A stretch of 64,000 bases of DNA from Polytrichum commune (GCA_950295325.1 OX485806.1:43328669-43392668), one strand, 5' to 3'; shown: positions 12,240-25,193, counted from the first letter of the stretch. The notes: generated by a model from the sequence alone, not told the origin. Translations and numbers: made by a program.

Positions 12240-12567
12240 GTGTTAAAGAGGTGAGCATGACTAATGCATTCTTTCTAGGAAAGTTGAAAGCCCACATTTT
12301 TAAGCTTAAGGATCTCCAAATGAATGAAATTAATACTAAGCTTGACAAACCACATGGGCAAAATCATAGGTCTTTTTTAGTCAGCAGAGAATTTGTCCAT
12401 CCACTTACGATGCGAGCCCTTAACGCAATGCTCAATATCGTCCGGACAAAAGAATAATTTATCAACTTTAGGTGTTGTGAATTTGTAATAGTTCCAAACT
12501 CCAAGGTATTCTAGGGCAGAGGTGCTCTTGCCGGTGATGACAATTTTGGCAGTGCGTGACCGCATGC
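12240..12567 (-). pseudogene. MULE transposase relic, exon-2 region (part 4 of a split copy)
   Basis: Minus-strand frame with FFCPDDIEHCVKGSHRKW, matching FFCNDDIERCVKGTRRKW in the intact MULE at 58110-62197. After a stop follows NFIHLEILKLKNVGFQLS, matching NLSHKEILQLETAGFRLP. The frame is broken. LTR B is inserted at 12568 with target duplication CATGC, and the relic continues at 16913. It belongs to one MULE copy spread over 12.2-24.6 kb. Confidence 0.7.
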
Positions 12568-15500
12568 TGTGAGCCCCAATCACCCCCACCCTTCAATTGC
12601 GTCCTAGTCCGGGTGGAAGATCATGTGCCACATCCAAGCATACCATTCACGTGTGCAAGCATAATCAAGGAAATGGGAGAAGTGGTGTGTATAACACCTT
12701 TTCATTAGAGAATGTAAGCATTCACAAATGCTTAATCACATACAATGTCAATCAACACCTAACTACTAAAATTCCTTCCATGCCCTTCCCCTAATGTCAC
12801 TCATGCTCCAGAAGCGAAGACTCAACTCCTACCTACGTCGCCCCCTCTACTGACCACAAGCTCGACCTTCCTGCTCCATGAACCCACCCTTTTGCATTGA
12901 TGAGGTAACCCAATGGTTGTATGGAGTGCTACTGAGAGAGCATACGGTAAGGGTCCTCTAAGTGAACAAATAAGGTGCGGACCGCCACGGTGGAGTCAAG
13001 TCGGTGCACTTGGAAGCTCCTACCCAATGCGAGGGTGTTGGATCGGAATGACGTCCCAGTCACAGCGACCTCATCCCTGTATTGGACCACGGATGCTCAT
13101 CGGTAACCTCCCCTTCTATAAGAAACACCGATTCCCCGGCTCAACTACTGGCTGGTCGACCACACTGATACAACCAACCCCATCTCCTACACTTCGGGTG
13201 GCCAGAGTTATCATAAGCTCCATTCGGTGATTGTTCCACCCAGCAAGCCCGCGCCCTCACAAATTCTCCGCTTCAAGCTGTGCTCCCAATCTTCACACCT
13301 GTAGGCGAAGATCCTTCCCCCGCGCTCCCACACCTTACTGCCAGGGCTCGGTCACCCTCCAAAAGGACAACTTAATGTCTGCTCCACAGGACGAAGCTCA
13401 CTTGCTGCTGGATGTCAACCGTTCGGGCGCCATCAATTCTCAGCTGCTTAGACACTTCTTGAGCTGCCACGGATCCTTGCATCTGCGCCAACCTCATTCA
13501 GAGCCACATTCCCTTACACCTCCGTGCAACCCTCTTCGATCGCACCAGGAGTAAATGGAGGTGACGGGAAATCTTCCCTCCGTCGTTAGTCCTGGAGGGA
13601 GCAGGAAGCCAACCAATAAAATCTTCAAAATTTCCTCAATCTCCTCTTCCCCCGTGACTTGGACTAGAACCTCGCGCCCCCTGTGCAAGGACGATCCTCC
13701 AGCGGAGGCTCATCAAACAATGTAAAAGTCAACTACAACTCTTAAGAAACAACAATACCAATGAGGAGCTACCTCCTGCAGATGCGGACCATCACAGATC
13801 CACCAAGGAACGACTACCATGCGTAGAGAGAGTAACGCTTGACCCCTTCGCACCTAAACCGATCAAATGAAAAATAGGCGTTCCAAATTGTGCTCGCCGT
13901 GACACCAACCCCTTGCAATTGTAAGCTACCTAGTCGCACCAGAAACAGCAAGAAGGGCTGCTCCAAAAAAAAGACAACTTCGAGCGCCTGTGCACCCAAA
14001 GAGGTGGTGTGAGAGGTTGGAGTGCGTGAACTGAGGAATCGAAGGTTGCGGTAGTGTCGGTCTCCAGCCGGCAGCAAGGATGCTCACCGCAACTTCCTCC
14101 ACCTTAGCCATGCTCCGTGTGGATCTCAGGCCCTACATCACGCTTCCTTTCATTCTGCTGCAACTCTCGCTCCCACTACACCCAAAACAAGCCATTTGTT
14201 CTTCCCTCGATGATGACACCAGGGTAGCGTCACTCGCAAATGAGCATTCCAAGCGCCACCATTCTCCCGTCCTTCCTGCCCCTAAGTTCCACAGCACGGT
14301 CACTTGATTCACTCTACTTATGTCCCCACAGTCTGAGGTTGAGACATCACTTCCGCTCCTCTGCCTCTTTCTACCTTCTACTATTGCATCAATCCGCGAC
14401 GGAGCAGGGCTTCGCCCCCTTTCACATTCCCTCCCCCTCCTATACTCACCTACATGCATAATGAGGCCTCTCCTCTTTGCCCTCCGAGACCCCTCCAAGC
14501 CTCTCCTTTTTTCTCGAGTTGCCCGGCATCTTTCGGGCTGCCCAAAAAGAAAAACGGGATTAGGCTCTTTCCTTGGCCGTTCCCCTTGTAAGACTCCACT
14601 TCCCCATTTCCTTAGTTAATTATACCTTTGTGAGCCCAAAAGGGTGCCCACATTTAGTCTTAGACCCTTGAAACGTTAGTTGATGCACTTTGAAGTAGCA
14701 TGTTACTTCACAAAAATATAAAAAGAGTGAAATGTTAGTCTTAGAAGTACCATGTTGTAAGAGGCTAGGATGTGAGTTGTTATTGTGTTTTTACCTTCGG
14801 AAGGATTTGAGTGAATGAGGATAGGTAAGGAGAACTTGGATTGAGTAGTTAGTGAGTAGGCTAGTACAAATGGATGGAGACAACCAAAGTGACTCAAGAG
14901 GCAAGTGCATTCGAATTGGGATGAATGGAGGATCACATGGAGCGCACAAGTGGACCACCTCATCATGGCCACTTAATGGGGAAGGCCCAAGGAAGAATGC
15001 AAGGTGGAGGATAAGCAAATTCTCAAAGCACCAATCAAATCACGAGTTAAGCATCGTGGTTTGAATTAAGTGGTGAGCGACGATTTGGGAAAGTAAGGGG
15101 AGAAAGTTATGGCGGCGGAAAGCGAAGGAGGCTAAGTTTGGGTTGAAGCATCCCAAGTTTGGTAAAGTGTGGTAGGTAGAAAGCCAAGGCTAGTTAAATG
15201 TTCGAATTAGGATCCTTGTTGATCATTTGAGGGAGGAAGACTTAGAAGATAGGATTGGCGCCTACTAAGTAGGAGGAAATCTCAAGGGCTTATCGTGAGC
15301 CTTGAGGGTGCTCACCCCCTCAAGCTTACTATATAATCCCTCATTCTTCCCTCACTCATCCTCTTTTTCCTTTGTGCTCCAAGGCACCCCACGAGTTATA
15401 AGTGTGGGTGTGGGAAGCCATATTGGAGCACATGTGTGTGCTTAGTTTTTAGTTTGAGAGCCAAGGCTTGTTAGCCTTGAAGAGGGCTTGACCTCTTGGT

Positions 15501-16907
15501 AGAATTAGTGTTGACGTGAAGGATTTTAAAGTTAATTCATGATTCCAATTTGTGTTACTTAAAGTTCATGTTTTGAATACACGTGGTTGCAAGTTCCATG
15601 TTTAAGAGTTGAGCACTTGATGTTGTGATGAGTGCAAAAATATACTTGTGTGGATTAGTTAGTCTTAGTGAAGTTAGGAAATTCTCTCTCCCCCTCTCCT
15701 CTCTAGGATTTTAGGATTTTAGGATTAGAGAAGAATTGTGTGATTAGAAAGGGGTTGTTAGTAGAATTAGGGAAATTAGGTAGGAAGATTAGTTAAGGGC
15801 TTGAATAATTAGTGAGGTAGTTGGGGATTACAACTACAAAGTTGTGGGTTCATGAAGGAGCTGGGTTTATGAAGGAGCTGGGTTTGTTTAGTTAGAAGCT
15901 AAGAAGCTGGGTTTATGAAGGAGCTGGGTTTATGAAGGAGCTAGGTTTATGTAATTAGAAAGTAAAGAGATGGGTTCATGAAGGAGCTTAGTAGATAGCC
16001 TACCTAATTAGCTCATAGACAAGTAGTTAGTTACATTATGCTAGTTAGTGTTATGTGTGGCTTTCACAAGTAAATGTATTTGAGATTGACTATAGAGAAT
16101 AGTGTTTTTTTTAACACTTGCATCCTCTCTTTAAAAATAAACCACGTGCACAACTTAATGGAGAATGTGGAGCACTCTCGCGATGGCAAGACAAAGGAAG
16201 CAAAGACCAAAGGTGCGAGGGAGAGATTGACATAAGTCACATAAGTATTTCTTAATACTTAAAGGCTTATGTACGGTATGGAGACACCAAGTGAGACCTC
16301 TTATAGTAGCGATACGGAATACACAAGTGATAGTTCAAGTGGTAGTATAGAGTCAACGGCACGGACTCCATTTAGGAGAGGGATATCCTTAAGGGCTTGT
16401 GTAGCTAAAGCAGCCGGATGGACGTTAGAAGCAAACAAAGACAAAATAGCACCCGAGCATAAGGAGGTTAAAATAACATAGTTAACTTGTGCATTCTCCA
16501 CATACGTATTGAAATCGTACATTGAGTTGTTAAAAGTGAAATTCCAGTTAAATCCAAGACCACTTGAAGGGTGAACCTTGCACTATGGACTCATCCAAGT
16601 CCAAATCCAATACCGCGGAGGAATGTGAGCCCAAACCCACTACTCGGACTACGGACGCTTAAGGGTGGGGGGTTTGGCCTCACAACCTTCCCCTAGAACT
16701 CCCACTTAACTATTTACTTGACACACCATTAATTCTCCTAGGCCTCTTGCGTTGCATAGTTCCTAATTCACCACTTAAGCCAATGAAATCTAGATTTTAA
16801 CCCCTCACCCTTTTTTCCTATCCTTTTGAATACTTCCAAAGCACAATATTAAGGTTTTAATAAATTTTATGGTTAAGTCTTCATGTGGGCATAATCTTGA
16901 GCTCACA
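12568..16907. mobile_element. Solo LTR, family B, with LTR C nested inside
   Basis: Begins TGTGAGCCCC and ends GAGCTCACA. It is flanked by the perfect 5-bp duplication CATGC (12563-12567 and 16908-16912). Without the nested LTR C it is about 2.28 kb. It carries the family-B mark GCGTCCTAGTCCGGG near its left end and a GC-rich middle (13000-14600). No internal retroelement region or second LTR is present, so it is a solo LTR. Open frames in the GC-rich middle (for example 14320-14619) are not supported as genes. Direction of transcription is undetermined. Confidence 0.8.
14629..16684 (+). mobile_element. Solo LTR, family C, nested in LTR B
   Basis: TGTGAGCCC at the left and GGCCTCACA at the right, flanked by the perfect duplication ACCTT (14624-14628 and 16685-16689). 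TATATAAT at 15330-15337 is a probable promoter and sets the strand. The inverted copy is at 50785-52458. Around 15840-15990 there are short tandem repeats of a GAAGGAGCTGGGTTTAT type. Length 2056 bp. It shares terminal motifs with family B. Confidence 0.8.
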
Positions 16908-16912
16908 CATGC

Positions 16913-17185
16913 ATGGTCCAACATGCCTTGGAGGAACTACAAGGAACGAGAGCAATATGCTAGAGTTTTTCGTTCACTTTGGATCCTTGTACAATAGTGA
17001 GAGGGAAAATCAAGACTAGTAGGTGGGGGTGGTAGAACCTCTTGCACAGACAGAGAGGACTCTTCAACGATGGTAGATAAAGGTGGAGTATGTGGTCATG
17101 TTGTTCTCCGAGTGACACAAGGTTGAGAAAAATTGACAATTTTATGACGGTGGGTCTTCTCGTCGGCTCCAATGGGGGTGTCGGG
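16913..17185 (-). pseudogene. MULE relic, exon-2 region (part 3 of the split copy)
   Basis: This continues the 12240-12567 relic on the far side of LTR B. Weak similarity to the Pro/Ser-rich part of the intact MULE exon 2, upstream of the FFCxDDIExCVKG motif, is seen only after frameshifts. The assignment rests mainly on the clean target duplication joining the two sides. Confidence 0.45.
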
Positions 17186-20100
17186 TTTGCACTTCTCCAA
17201 TCCGCACCTCCAAGATATACAGTTCATAGGAGGGGAATTAACCATCCTACTTTGCTTTCGAGACTTACTCCTTAATCAGTAACTAATTCTTAGATGTGGA
17301 CTTCCATTCATGGAAGTCCAATTTTACGTTGATCATTGCGTTTCCGGAGCAACTCTACAACAACCCAAACCATACAAAGCAGCTATGCCCTCACACTGGG
17401 CCAATGCTCATAAAAGTTGTGCCGTTTGGCCTCGGTTGGGTTCGGCCACACCACCCTATAAGTCTCCGGGACTTTTCGTAGGGCCTTTATCCCACCGTCA
17501 AGAAACCTTTTCTCTCTTTACCAAGAGTTGGGGCCAAGTAGACATTTTTCCTTAGCTGTTGGGGCTAGAAATCCACAACAACGTTAGAACACCATAACTT
17601 CCTTATATGATATCTGATGATAACAAAACAAAACCACTCCATTTTCATGTACGCTTCACATAGATGCCGATGAACTCCTCACTTGCCCCATTTGGACAAA
17701 TATTGACAAAGTTATGCTTGTTGAAACCTTTGCAGCCCCGGAAGCCACTCCCAGCCCACTGCTGTACCACGGCGATGTCCCGAGACAATGGCCCATTCAA
17801 ATTGCCATATCTCCTATATCACACCTTCGATTGATGTGTTTTTGAGCAATTTGGAATCCGCACGCCATAAGCTATGCATATTTCACGACCTCGGCCTCGT
17901 GACTCCTAGTTTCCGTGAGTGGGCGGCATTCCTGTAGTTAGTTTTTGAGATTGGGTTCCAATTAAGAAAACCACACAGGAAAGACTAAATGAGTGTCAGA
18001 TTAAACTATAGATTGTCACAATTAGGTTCATTGACAGATCACAATGGTTACTGAATGAAATAAATATGACATTCTTATGGGATATGACTACTTGAATGTA
18101 TTTGGGAATTAATTGTCTTAAGGTTAATGAATGTGAGGGCACTCAAAGCAGTACATACATCAGGGCAGTCTCTCTCCTCACAACCCAACCAAAGAGATTT
18201 TAGTATACTCAGTATAAAATCACAACAGAGAGAGTCTCGGCTCAACCATAGTCTTTTGAGAACCCAGTTTCAAGTATTAGATTCAAGGCCAGAACCACAA
18301 CATATATCCAGTCATCTTTAAAAAAATAAGTTAACACTTAGTTTCTTAGATGAAATTGCATAAAACATCTTTTAAGTCATTATACTTGTGTTAATTTATA
18401 AATTCCAACAAAAATCTAGTAACTAGTATCGAGAACTACAAATGGCCTAAGCGAGCGAGCGTACCAGTCACCAGAGCCTCTGTAACACAGTTCCATAGTC
18501 TGAGTGACCCAGTAACCAATTCCAAGTTCCAAGTAATAGTCACAAGTAACCATAATGGGGCAGTCCATAGTCTGAGTACCAAATCAAAGTCCAAGTATAC
18601 TCGAAAGGAAGGGGGTAAAACCCTCCCTTTATACCTACCTCTCCACCCTCCCCCAAACCATATGGGTTTAAGGCGCTTTGCTTCCCCTCACTAACTAATA
18701 GCCCTTTCTTTCACTTCTACTTCTTCTCCGAGTTACCAAATTATCAACTCAACTCTAAGTTGATTGCTCCAAGGCACTCCAACCAACTTTGCTTTGAATT
18801 GGAGACTTATGGGTTTAACTGAATATTCCGAAAATAAGTTAATTATTAATTTCTCATCGCAGACAGAAAGCTACACACTCTCACTTACACATTGGGACAT
18901 GCTTTCCGCAGAGAATCTCCCCCTGACCACTCTTTACTTGGTTCCAGTTTCCTCTTCTTCTTTTTGTAATAAAAACTCTTCCCTCCATTCTCGCACGGAA
19001 TTATACCTGAAGCAATGTTATCAGTCCGAACTAATTTCCCTTTAAAACCACGGCTCCAATAAACTCAAAGCACAGGGATGAAGAGAAAGTAGATTCTGAA
19101 CGTCTTATAAGTACCTTGATCCTACTCAAGAAATCAAAGTCTACCTCTCTGAGCCACCACATAGAGCTTCTGGTCTTGCTTACGTCGATAACTCATGTAA
19201 ACAAAATTACTCCAGGGGTATGGATTTCACATCCAAACACTTAAGAGATCATACTACATTTTTTTCTTAACATTGTAATACTCATACACGCTCACAGTGC
19301 CTTACACTAATTCGGTCACATAGAACTTAAACTTTTGGTTCTTTAATCAATTGGATCCTTCAAAATTCTAGAGAAAGTGTGGTGTAATTGAGTCTCCACC
19401 AGGTACTTCAAATTTACACCATTTAGTATTCATAAATTGAACTCATGGAATAACTTATTTTTATGTATGTATTGCAGATATCTCACGGAACCATTCGCAG
19501 GTTTGTAAAGTTTCCTCTTACTCTTCTTTTCACACCTAAATACACTCCCTGCCTATCCACGTATCATAGAAATGATTTTACTCATTAATTAAATTCGTCA
19601 CAACATGACAACAATTCCCTCACACTTCCACAAGTAACCAGGTTGAAAATGCACACACACATAATCACCCAAAGTAGGCACACGCATGCGACACATTAGG
19701 CAGATTTTGATGGAGATTATGCTTAACTTGGAAAGTTTCACATTTACCAAACACCTTTTCTTACTCATTCCCAAAGATCAGAGATCAGAGACAAACACAA
19801 GCATAAAAATCATTCTTACACGGTTCCGCACAAATACGAATTTCACTCCCTCAGAGAAGACAAAAAAAGAAACATACGTCCTTACTCCTGTCGATTTACA
19901 CAATAAACACTTAAAAAAGTGGTGAGACTTCAATCCCAGTTGAAACTCATCATTACTTGAAAAGAATATTGCTCACAAAAAAACCACTCTCTTCTCGAGA
20001 GGGTTACTGCTCTCTCACTCTACTCTGGAGTCCATTATGACTGTTGTGTCCACATCCTCCTCCGAATATATCTCTTGAGGGGGATGGTTTGGTTACTAAC

Positions 20101-20776
20101 TACCTTACTTGCCTATAGTCCGTTAATTACAATTTCCTCCTTGTACTGACTATGGTCCGCCAAACTGTCTTTTGAGTAACTGTCATTAAATTTTCACTAA
20201 TATTATCTTTAAATGATCTATGTACACACTTACCACTAATTTTCAATTATGAAGTGGCATCTGTCCATCTATATAAACAAAGTTATCAAAAATTTAAAAA
20301 TTTGGTCTACAGTTCGCAATGCTCGGGGCCCTCATCCACACCAGTGCATCGGCATCTACGTTTCACTTAGATGCCAATGGATGCCTCACATGCACCATTT
20401 GGGCAAGTATTGAGGAGATTATGCCTGTTCAAATCTTGGCAGTCTCGGGAGGCACTCCTAGGCTAACTCTGTACCAAGGCCCTGTCCCAGGACAACGCCC
20501 CATTCAAATTGCCATAACTCCTAGCTCATACCTCTGATTGAAGTTTTCTTGAGCATTTTAGAATCCGCACGCCATAAGCTACGCATAACTTATGGTTTAA
20601 CCCTTGTGCCTCCTAGTTTCCGTGGGTGGGAGGCGTTTCCAATGCCCAAGGCCCTCACCCACACTAGGATCACTTGGGCACTCTCACCAACGGCATCAAA
20701 GGTCCCGGGTGTCACTCCGGGGTCCCCCTTGTGTCCTTGGTGTTTTGGGCACTCCTCATGAAGAGGTGCGCGACAT
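17186..20776 (+). mobile_element. LTR family A copies (5'-truncated), interrupted by element E
   Basis: 17186-17932 matches LTR A from its ttcatagg region to GTGGGCGGCATTCC. The A sequence resumes at 20312 (aatgctcggggccctcatcc). It then jumps back near 20340 to an earlier A position and runs to the terminal GCGACA at 20776. So at least two A copies are joined here, one of them split by element E. Confidence 0.65.
17933..20311 (+). mobile_element. LTR-like element E, probable solo LTR, 2.38 kb
   Basis: Ends are TGTAGTTAG and GGTCTACA (inverted TGTAG/CTACA). Flanks are ATTCC (17928-17932) and GTTCG (20312-20316), a decayed duplication of GTTCC as found uninterrupted in other LTR A copies. It is AT-rich, with TTTATAC at 18628-18634 downstream of a purine-rich stretch as a possible core promoter. 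There is no coding region. It appears once in the window. Confidence 0.6.
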
Positions 20777-22028
20777 CCCCACCAAGTTGCATGCGCCTAA
20801 CCAAGTCGATCCCAATGTTGGGGCTGACTTCGGACATCTTAAAGACGAAGATTTTGTCCGCCTGGCCTGGGAATTGATTAAATGGCTAAACATAAGTCAA
20901 AATTTTGACACCTCTAAGCTTAGCAATTCCATCCATAATTCCTAATTGACATAAGTATTTGAAGGTTGTAACCTTGTTTTGGAAGTGGGGGGAATCTGAC
21001 TCCTTGCAACAATAAAAAATGGGCTCAAGTTTTTCCAATGAAAGTAGTTGATGAGGATCACTATAATTGCAGAGGAGGAACTCACCAACAAGGTCTTTAC
21101 AGGCTTTGAGAACGATGTTGATGTGAGTAGCTTGGGGTGTTTGCTTGACATGCTCCTCAATAAGGGCGTCGATACATTTGCAGCTATCACTGCAGTTGCC
21201 AACCTTGACAGGGTGTCGATAATTGCCCAAATGAATGCACGGAGATTGAGTGGTGTCATTCATGTGGACGTAGAAGGTTTTGGCGTCCCATGGTGCAATG
21301 CACTTGGGAGGCTCCTTGCAGAACCTGCACATTAGAGTGGAATCTATAGGCAGGGCACCACCAATGGGAAAGGGCTCTTTGGTGAAAACGTCGTAATATA
21401 TATCATTGACAAGGGAGGTCCGATGAGCACATTGGAGGTAATCATAATGAGGATTTTGGCACTGAAGGTGGCCAACACAAGTCAAGGAGCAAAAAACAAG
21501 GCCTAGGTCATTGTTGATATCGATGGTTTGGATTTTAGTCCAAACATGGCCGTCATAGCAATTGTCCATGCCATCCATGAATGTTGCCTTCGTAGGATAG
21601 GACGAGACACCAATGGGGGGAAGGACAAACATTCGACTAGCATCAAAGGATATTGACCTCCTCAATTTGAAATGTGTCATAATCTAGGTTCTAGAAGATA
21701 TTTATCCTATCGGGCATAGAAGCTAGAGTACGAAGACGTTGAAGAATGGAAATTGAGGGTTTGGGAGGGGATGGAGTAAGAGGGCGCAAAGGTACAAGGC
21801 GTACAAGAGGGGGGTCACTGAGGGAGGACAGGATGGCCAGACAAGTGAAGTGGATTTAGTGGGCTCATTATCATCGGAATAATTAGAAAGATCTATGACA
21901 AGTTGAATACCAAATTTAACCTTAACACATGCCACGAGAGGGGTGTTCTAAGTGAATGCGAATGAATGGGAGGACTACGGATGTTGGTGGATACATTTCT
22001 CTGTGTTTTTCAAAGTCCGTACACCTTG
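20777..22028 (-). pseudogene. MULE transposase relic, N-domain end and GCM-like domain (part 2 of the split copy)
   Basis: The minus strand reads from an N-domain end (KVKFGIQLVIDLSNYSDDNE near 21900) through a stop-broken gap into 264 open residues ending at 20886. That frame carries the GCM-like zinc region: VWTKIQTIDINNDLGL, CVGHLQC, STLMCRFCKEPPKC, then ACKDLVGEFLL and FKYLCQLGIMDGIAKLRG. A frameshift leads to FPGQADKIFVFKMSEV and DLVRRMQLGGD. All match the intact MULE in order. The copy is cut at 20776 by LTR A and at 22029 by another LTR A. Confidence 0.8.
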
Positions 22029-24508
22029 TGTCGTCCACCTCTCCAATAAGACTGCCCAAAATAACATTTGCACAAGGGGAACCTCGGAGTGACACTTGGG
22101 ACTTTTGACGTTGTTGGTGAGAGGGCCCAAATGATCATAATGTGGGTGAGGTCCTTGGGTGTTGGATCGATGGCCCAAGTGATCATCTACGGAGACTGCA
22201 AGTCATGAGAATAAAACCATGAGCTATGCATGGCTTATAGTGTTTGCATTTTAGAATGCTCAAGAATACCTCAATCGGAGGTGTGAGCTAGAAGATATGG
22301 CAATTTGAGTGGGGCGCTATCCCGGGACAACGCCCTAGTACATCAGTGGCATGGGAGTGACTCCGGGGACTGCCAAGGTTTGACTAGGCATAACTTCCTC
22401 ACTACTTGCCCGAATGGGAAAAGTGAGAAGTCCATCAAAATCTACGTGAAACATAGATGATAATGAATTAGTCAAATATGAGCATCAAGGATCATACAAA
22501 GAAGTTATGATGTTGTCAGCCACCAACTCCCACCTCTAAGCGTCGTAGTCCAAGTGATAGTTGGCGGAAGACATGTAACACTTGATGCCTACCAATATTG
22601 CAGGAAGCCTCTAGTCCATATCATAGCAATGTCAAGCCACAAGTTTATTTCATTACACGGAATACAAGCATTTATAAATGCTCTTCTAGATTGTCCTCCC
22701 CTCACTAATATCCCCTCATCCCTCGACCCTCACACACACCCAGTCTCCCCCTAAGGATTAATCTAATGAGGATAAATGGTCTTTCAACTACCATTCCCTC
22801 TTAAGCCCTAACTTCCTACCTAATCAACCCATTCTCCCTCCAAGTGGCCCATAAGGTGCCCTGTCCATTACCCCTTCGGTGAGGCCTAATAAAGTCCCAG
22901 GAGTAGTCCCCCCTCGGCCAACAATCAACACTATTCGGCCAAGGCCCCTCGGCCGTCAAAGCCCGTCAAGCATGTCACTACAGTCGGGGACCTCGCCCAG
23001 CTCGCCCAGCTTGCTAGATTCGACTCTCCTGCCAGCTTACCCCTACCTTCCTCCAATCCAACCAGCTGCCAGAATGACCTTACTCGCAATGTGGCCTCTT
23101 CCTCCCTTCGGGGATCAAGGGAGCCTCCTTGCCTTCGACTTGCTTCCAGTTCGGCGCAACCGCGGTGTAAAGATTTCTGTATGAGAGTTGTCAATGCTGC
23201 ATACTTAGCCACACACCACATTGTAGCCCCCTTTCTAAACCCGAGGCCGACTTAATCTGTCCCTCACAATTCTTCCGCCCCTGGTCTTTTATTATCCACA
23301 CACCAGCTCCATTTTTTACTGTCCTCTATCCCTGAGGGATCCCTCCCCTCTCGGTTGAGCCATCCTTCTACCCCGCCGGGTTTCCCAACAATTTGGCCAA
23401 TTCGGAGCTTCTTCCGAAATCCACATTTCGGTGCTGCATGTTTCAACCTCATCCTTCACTTGGCTATCTATTCACTTCCCTGGCATCCCCCTTTTGGGCG
23501 GAGAAGTCACATTCCCATCCCACAATTCCCCTCCCTACCCTGTTGTCTCATGTTGCCTTGCCTCGCCGCCACACCAGCTGCCGAAGTCCGTAACCCCTTT
23601 CCCCTTGCTTGCTTCGAAGAGAGCAACCTCTACCTGCTGGCCGAGAGATCCAAGGCTCTTCCTTGGATCCGGGACTCAAAGGCCTTACCCATAATGGCCA
23701 ACGGTCTGGGGTCTTTCTTGGCCAACCACCACACCTTAAACGAACACATTCCGGTGACGAGGACGAAATAAAGCCCAGCTGCCTATCTAATTGCCTAAGT
23801 TGAAGATTTGTTTACTAATACTTAACTAAACTCTTCATTTTACCCAATAACAAGAAACCTTGTCCTAATCCAAGGTCAAAACCACACGCCCACTCAAAGT
23901 TCATTCTTTTTATGTTTTAAAGATCTTAAATAACAATCAAAGCCTCAATGCTAATGCATCCTAGTGTTAAGACTAAATGTGGGCACCGTAGTGGGCTCAC
24001 AGATGTTCTGAAGTTCTTGGGGTTTCCAACCCCTACAACTAAGGGAAAATGTCTACTTGACCCCAACTCTTGGTAGAGAGACAAAGGTTTCTTGACTGTG
24101 GGATTGGGGTCCTACCAAAAGTCTTAGAGGCCTATATGGATGAAGGAGTGTGGCCACCAAACCCACCCGCGGTCGAACGGCACAGCCTCCACAAACATTG
24201 GCCCAACATGGGGGCATAGCTGCCTAATATGGTTTGGGTTGTTATTGTGTTGCTCCGGCAACACGATGATCAACTAATAATTGGACTTTCATGGATGAAA
24301 GTCCTCATCTTACCATTGGTAACCAATTAAGCGGTGAGTCTTTAATGCAAGTGGAAGAAGGTTGGTCCCCACCCTATTGACTAAGAGGTCTGCGGTATGG
24401 GGAGCTAATCATTAGCATGGCAGAATGCAAAGGATTAGTGCTCATGACCTTTGCTAGAATTAAAAAATAACCAAATTAGTTAAGGGGAGCTAGCGGGGGT
24501 TGCAACAC
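22029..24508 (-). mobile_element. Solo LTR, family A, minus orientation, split by LTR B
   Basis: Left end TGTCGTCCACC is the reverse of the LTR A 3' end; right end GGGTTGCAACA is the reverse of its 5' end. MULE N-domain sequence continues across both sides (AAATATAGGG at the right, GGTGTACGG at the left), which proves insertion into the MULE. The flanking duplication is decayed. LTR B sits inside. Confidence 0.75.
22514..24001. mobile_element. Solo LTR, family B, nested in LTR A
   Basis: TGTCAGCC...GGGCTCACA, 1488 bp, with the perfect duplication GATGT (22509-22513 and 24002-24006). It has the family mark GCGTCGTAGTCC near its left end and a GC-rich middle. Open frames such as 23355-23771 are not supported. 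Confidence 0.85.
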
Positions 24509-24590
24509 CCTATATTTACCAGCATAGAGTTTCCACATTGACAATCTATTGTTGGCAAACCTACCGACCTTGCTCCAACCTTGCTATCTT
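24509..24590 (-). pseudogene. MULE N-domain fragment (part 1 of the split copy)
   Basis: The minus strand matches the unit at 48620-48660: tcaatgtggaaactc, then gctggtaaatatagggtg, coding W-x-L-x-A-G-K-Y-R. It is the start of the MULE copy that continues at 22028 beyond LTR A. Confidence 0.6.
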
Positions 24591-24595
24591 TATTA

Positions 24596-24775
24596 GCAAG
24601 ATGTTCTACATGTGAGAGGGGAACCATTGGTTGACGGCTTGGTAGAGGCACATCAACAAACATCACTCGTTGGACAAAGATTGGCACATCTCCGTTCATT
24701 GTATTGTTGTGGATTCGAGAAATTGCAATGTCGTCTTTTTTAATGCCATGAATGACATCAATTGGTGGACAGTGT
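24596..24775 (+). pseudogene. ParB-like domain fragment of the ParB/MTase family
   Basis: The plus frame reads ISKMFYM, stop, EGNHWLTAW, stop, RHINKHHSLDKDWHIS, then CIVVDSRNCNVVFFNAMNDI. It matches, residue for residue in most places, the exon at 38115-38330 of the minus-strand copy. Both stops (TGA and TAG) stand where a tryptophan or aligned residue is expected. Only this one exon is present. The GNHR-type motif and the following hydrophobic V-V-D segment are why I call it ParB-like. Confidence 0.65.
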
Positions 24776-25193
24776 ATACTTGCATTGCTGGAGATTGGTG
24801 TGATGGGCTCGGAGTACACAGTGGATTAATTAGTGCCCTTGCTAATATATTAGTAATAATGGGTGAAGTAGCGCTAAATAAGACTTTAACATTGAGGAGT
24901 GGATTAATTAGTTAGATTGAAGTAGGCAAAGGAATGAGCCTCACCTATTGTATGACTTGGTGTTGGCATTGACCCAAAAATCTGGATAGTCTATTGTGGT
25001 AGGGTGTAGGGTAATGAAAGTGTTCTCAATACTGGGACCTTGTGATGTTTGAATAAAAGTTGTGTGTTCAATATTTATATTGTTGGAGTATTGGGAGCGG
25101 GATTCCAAGGCTAAGGGAAGTCAAGCAAGTACATGTGAGCCAAAGGCTTTCACCCGGACTATGACGCATAAAGGTGGGGGTTTATGGCTGACA
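24776..25193. repeat. Truncated LTR family B end
   Basis: The right end at 25193 is the reverse of a family-B start: CACCCGGACTATGACGC, then GGTGGGGGTTTATGGCTGACA. The other end was not found, so the left boundary is not defined. There is no gene in it. Confidence 0.45.

Noticed and set aside
24490-24819. A 109-residue minus-strand frame
   Set aside because: It is antisense to the ParB-like fragment and crosses the LTR A boundary at 24508.
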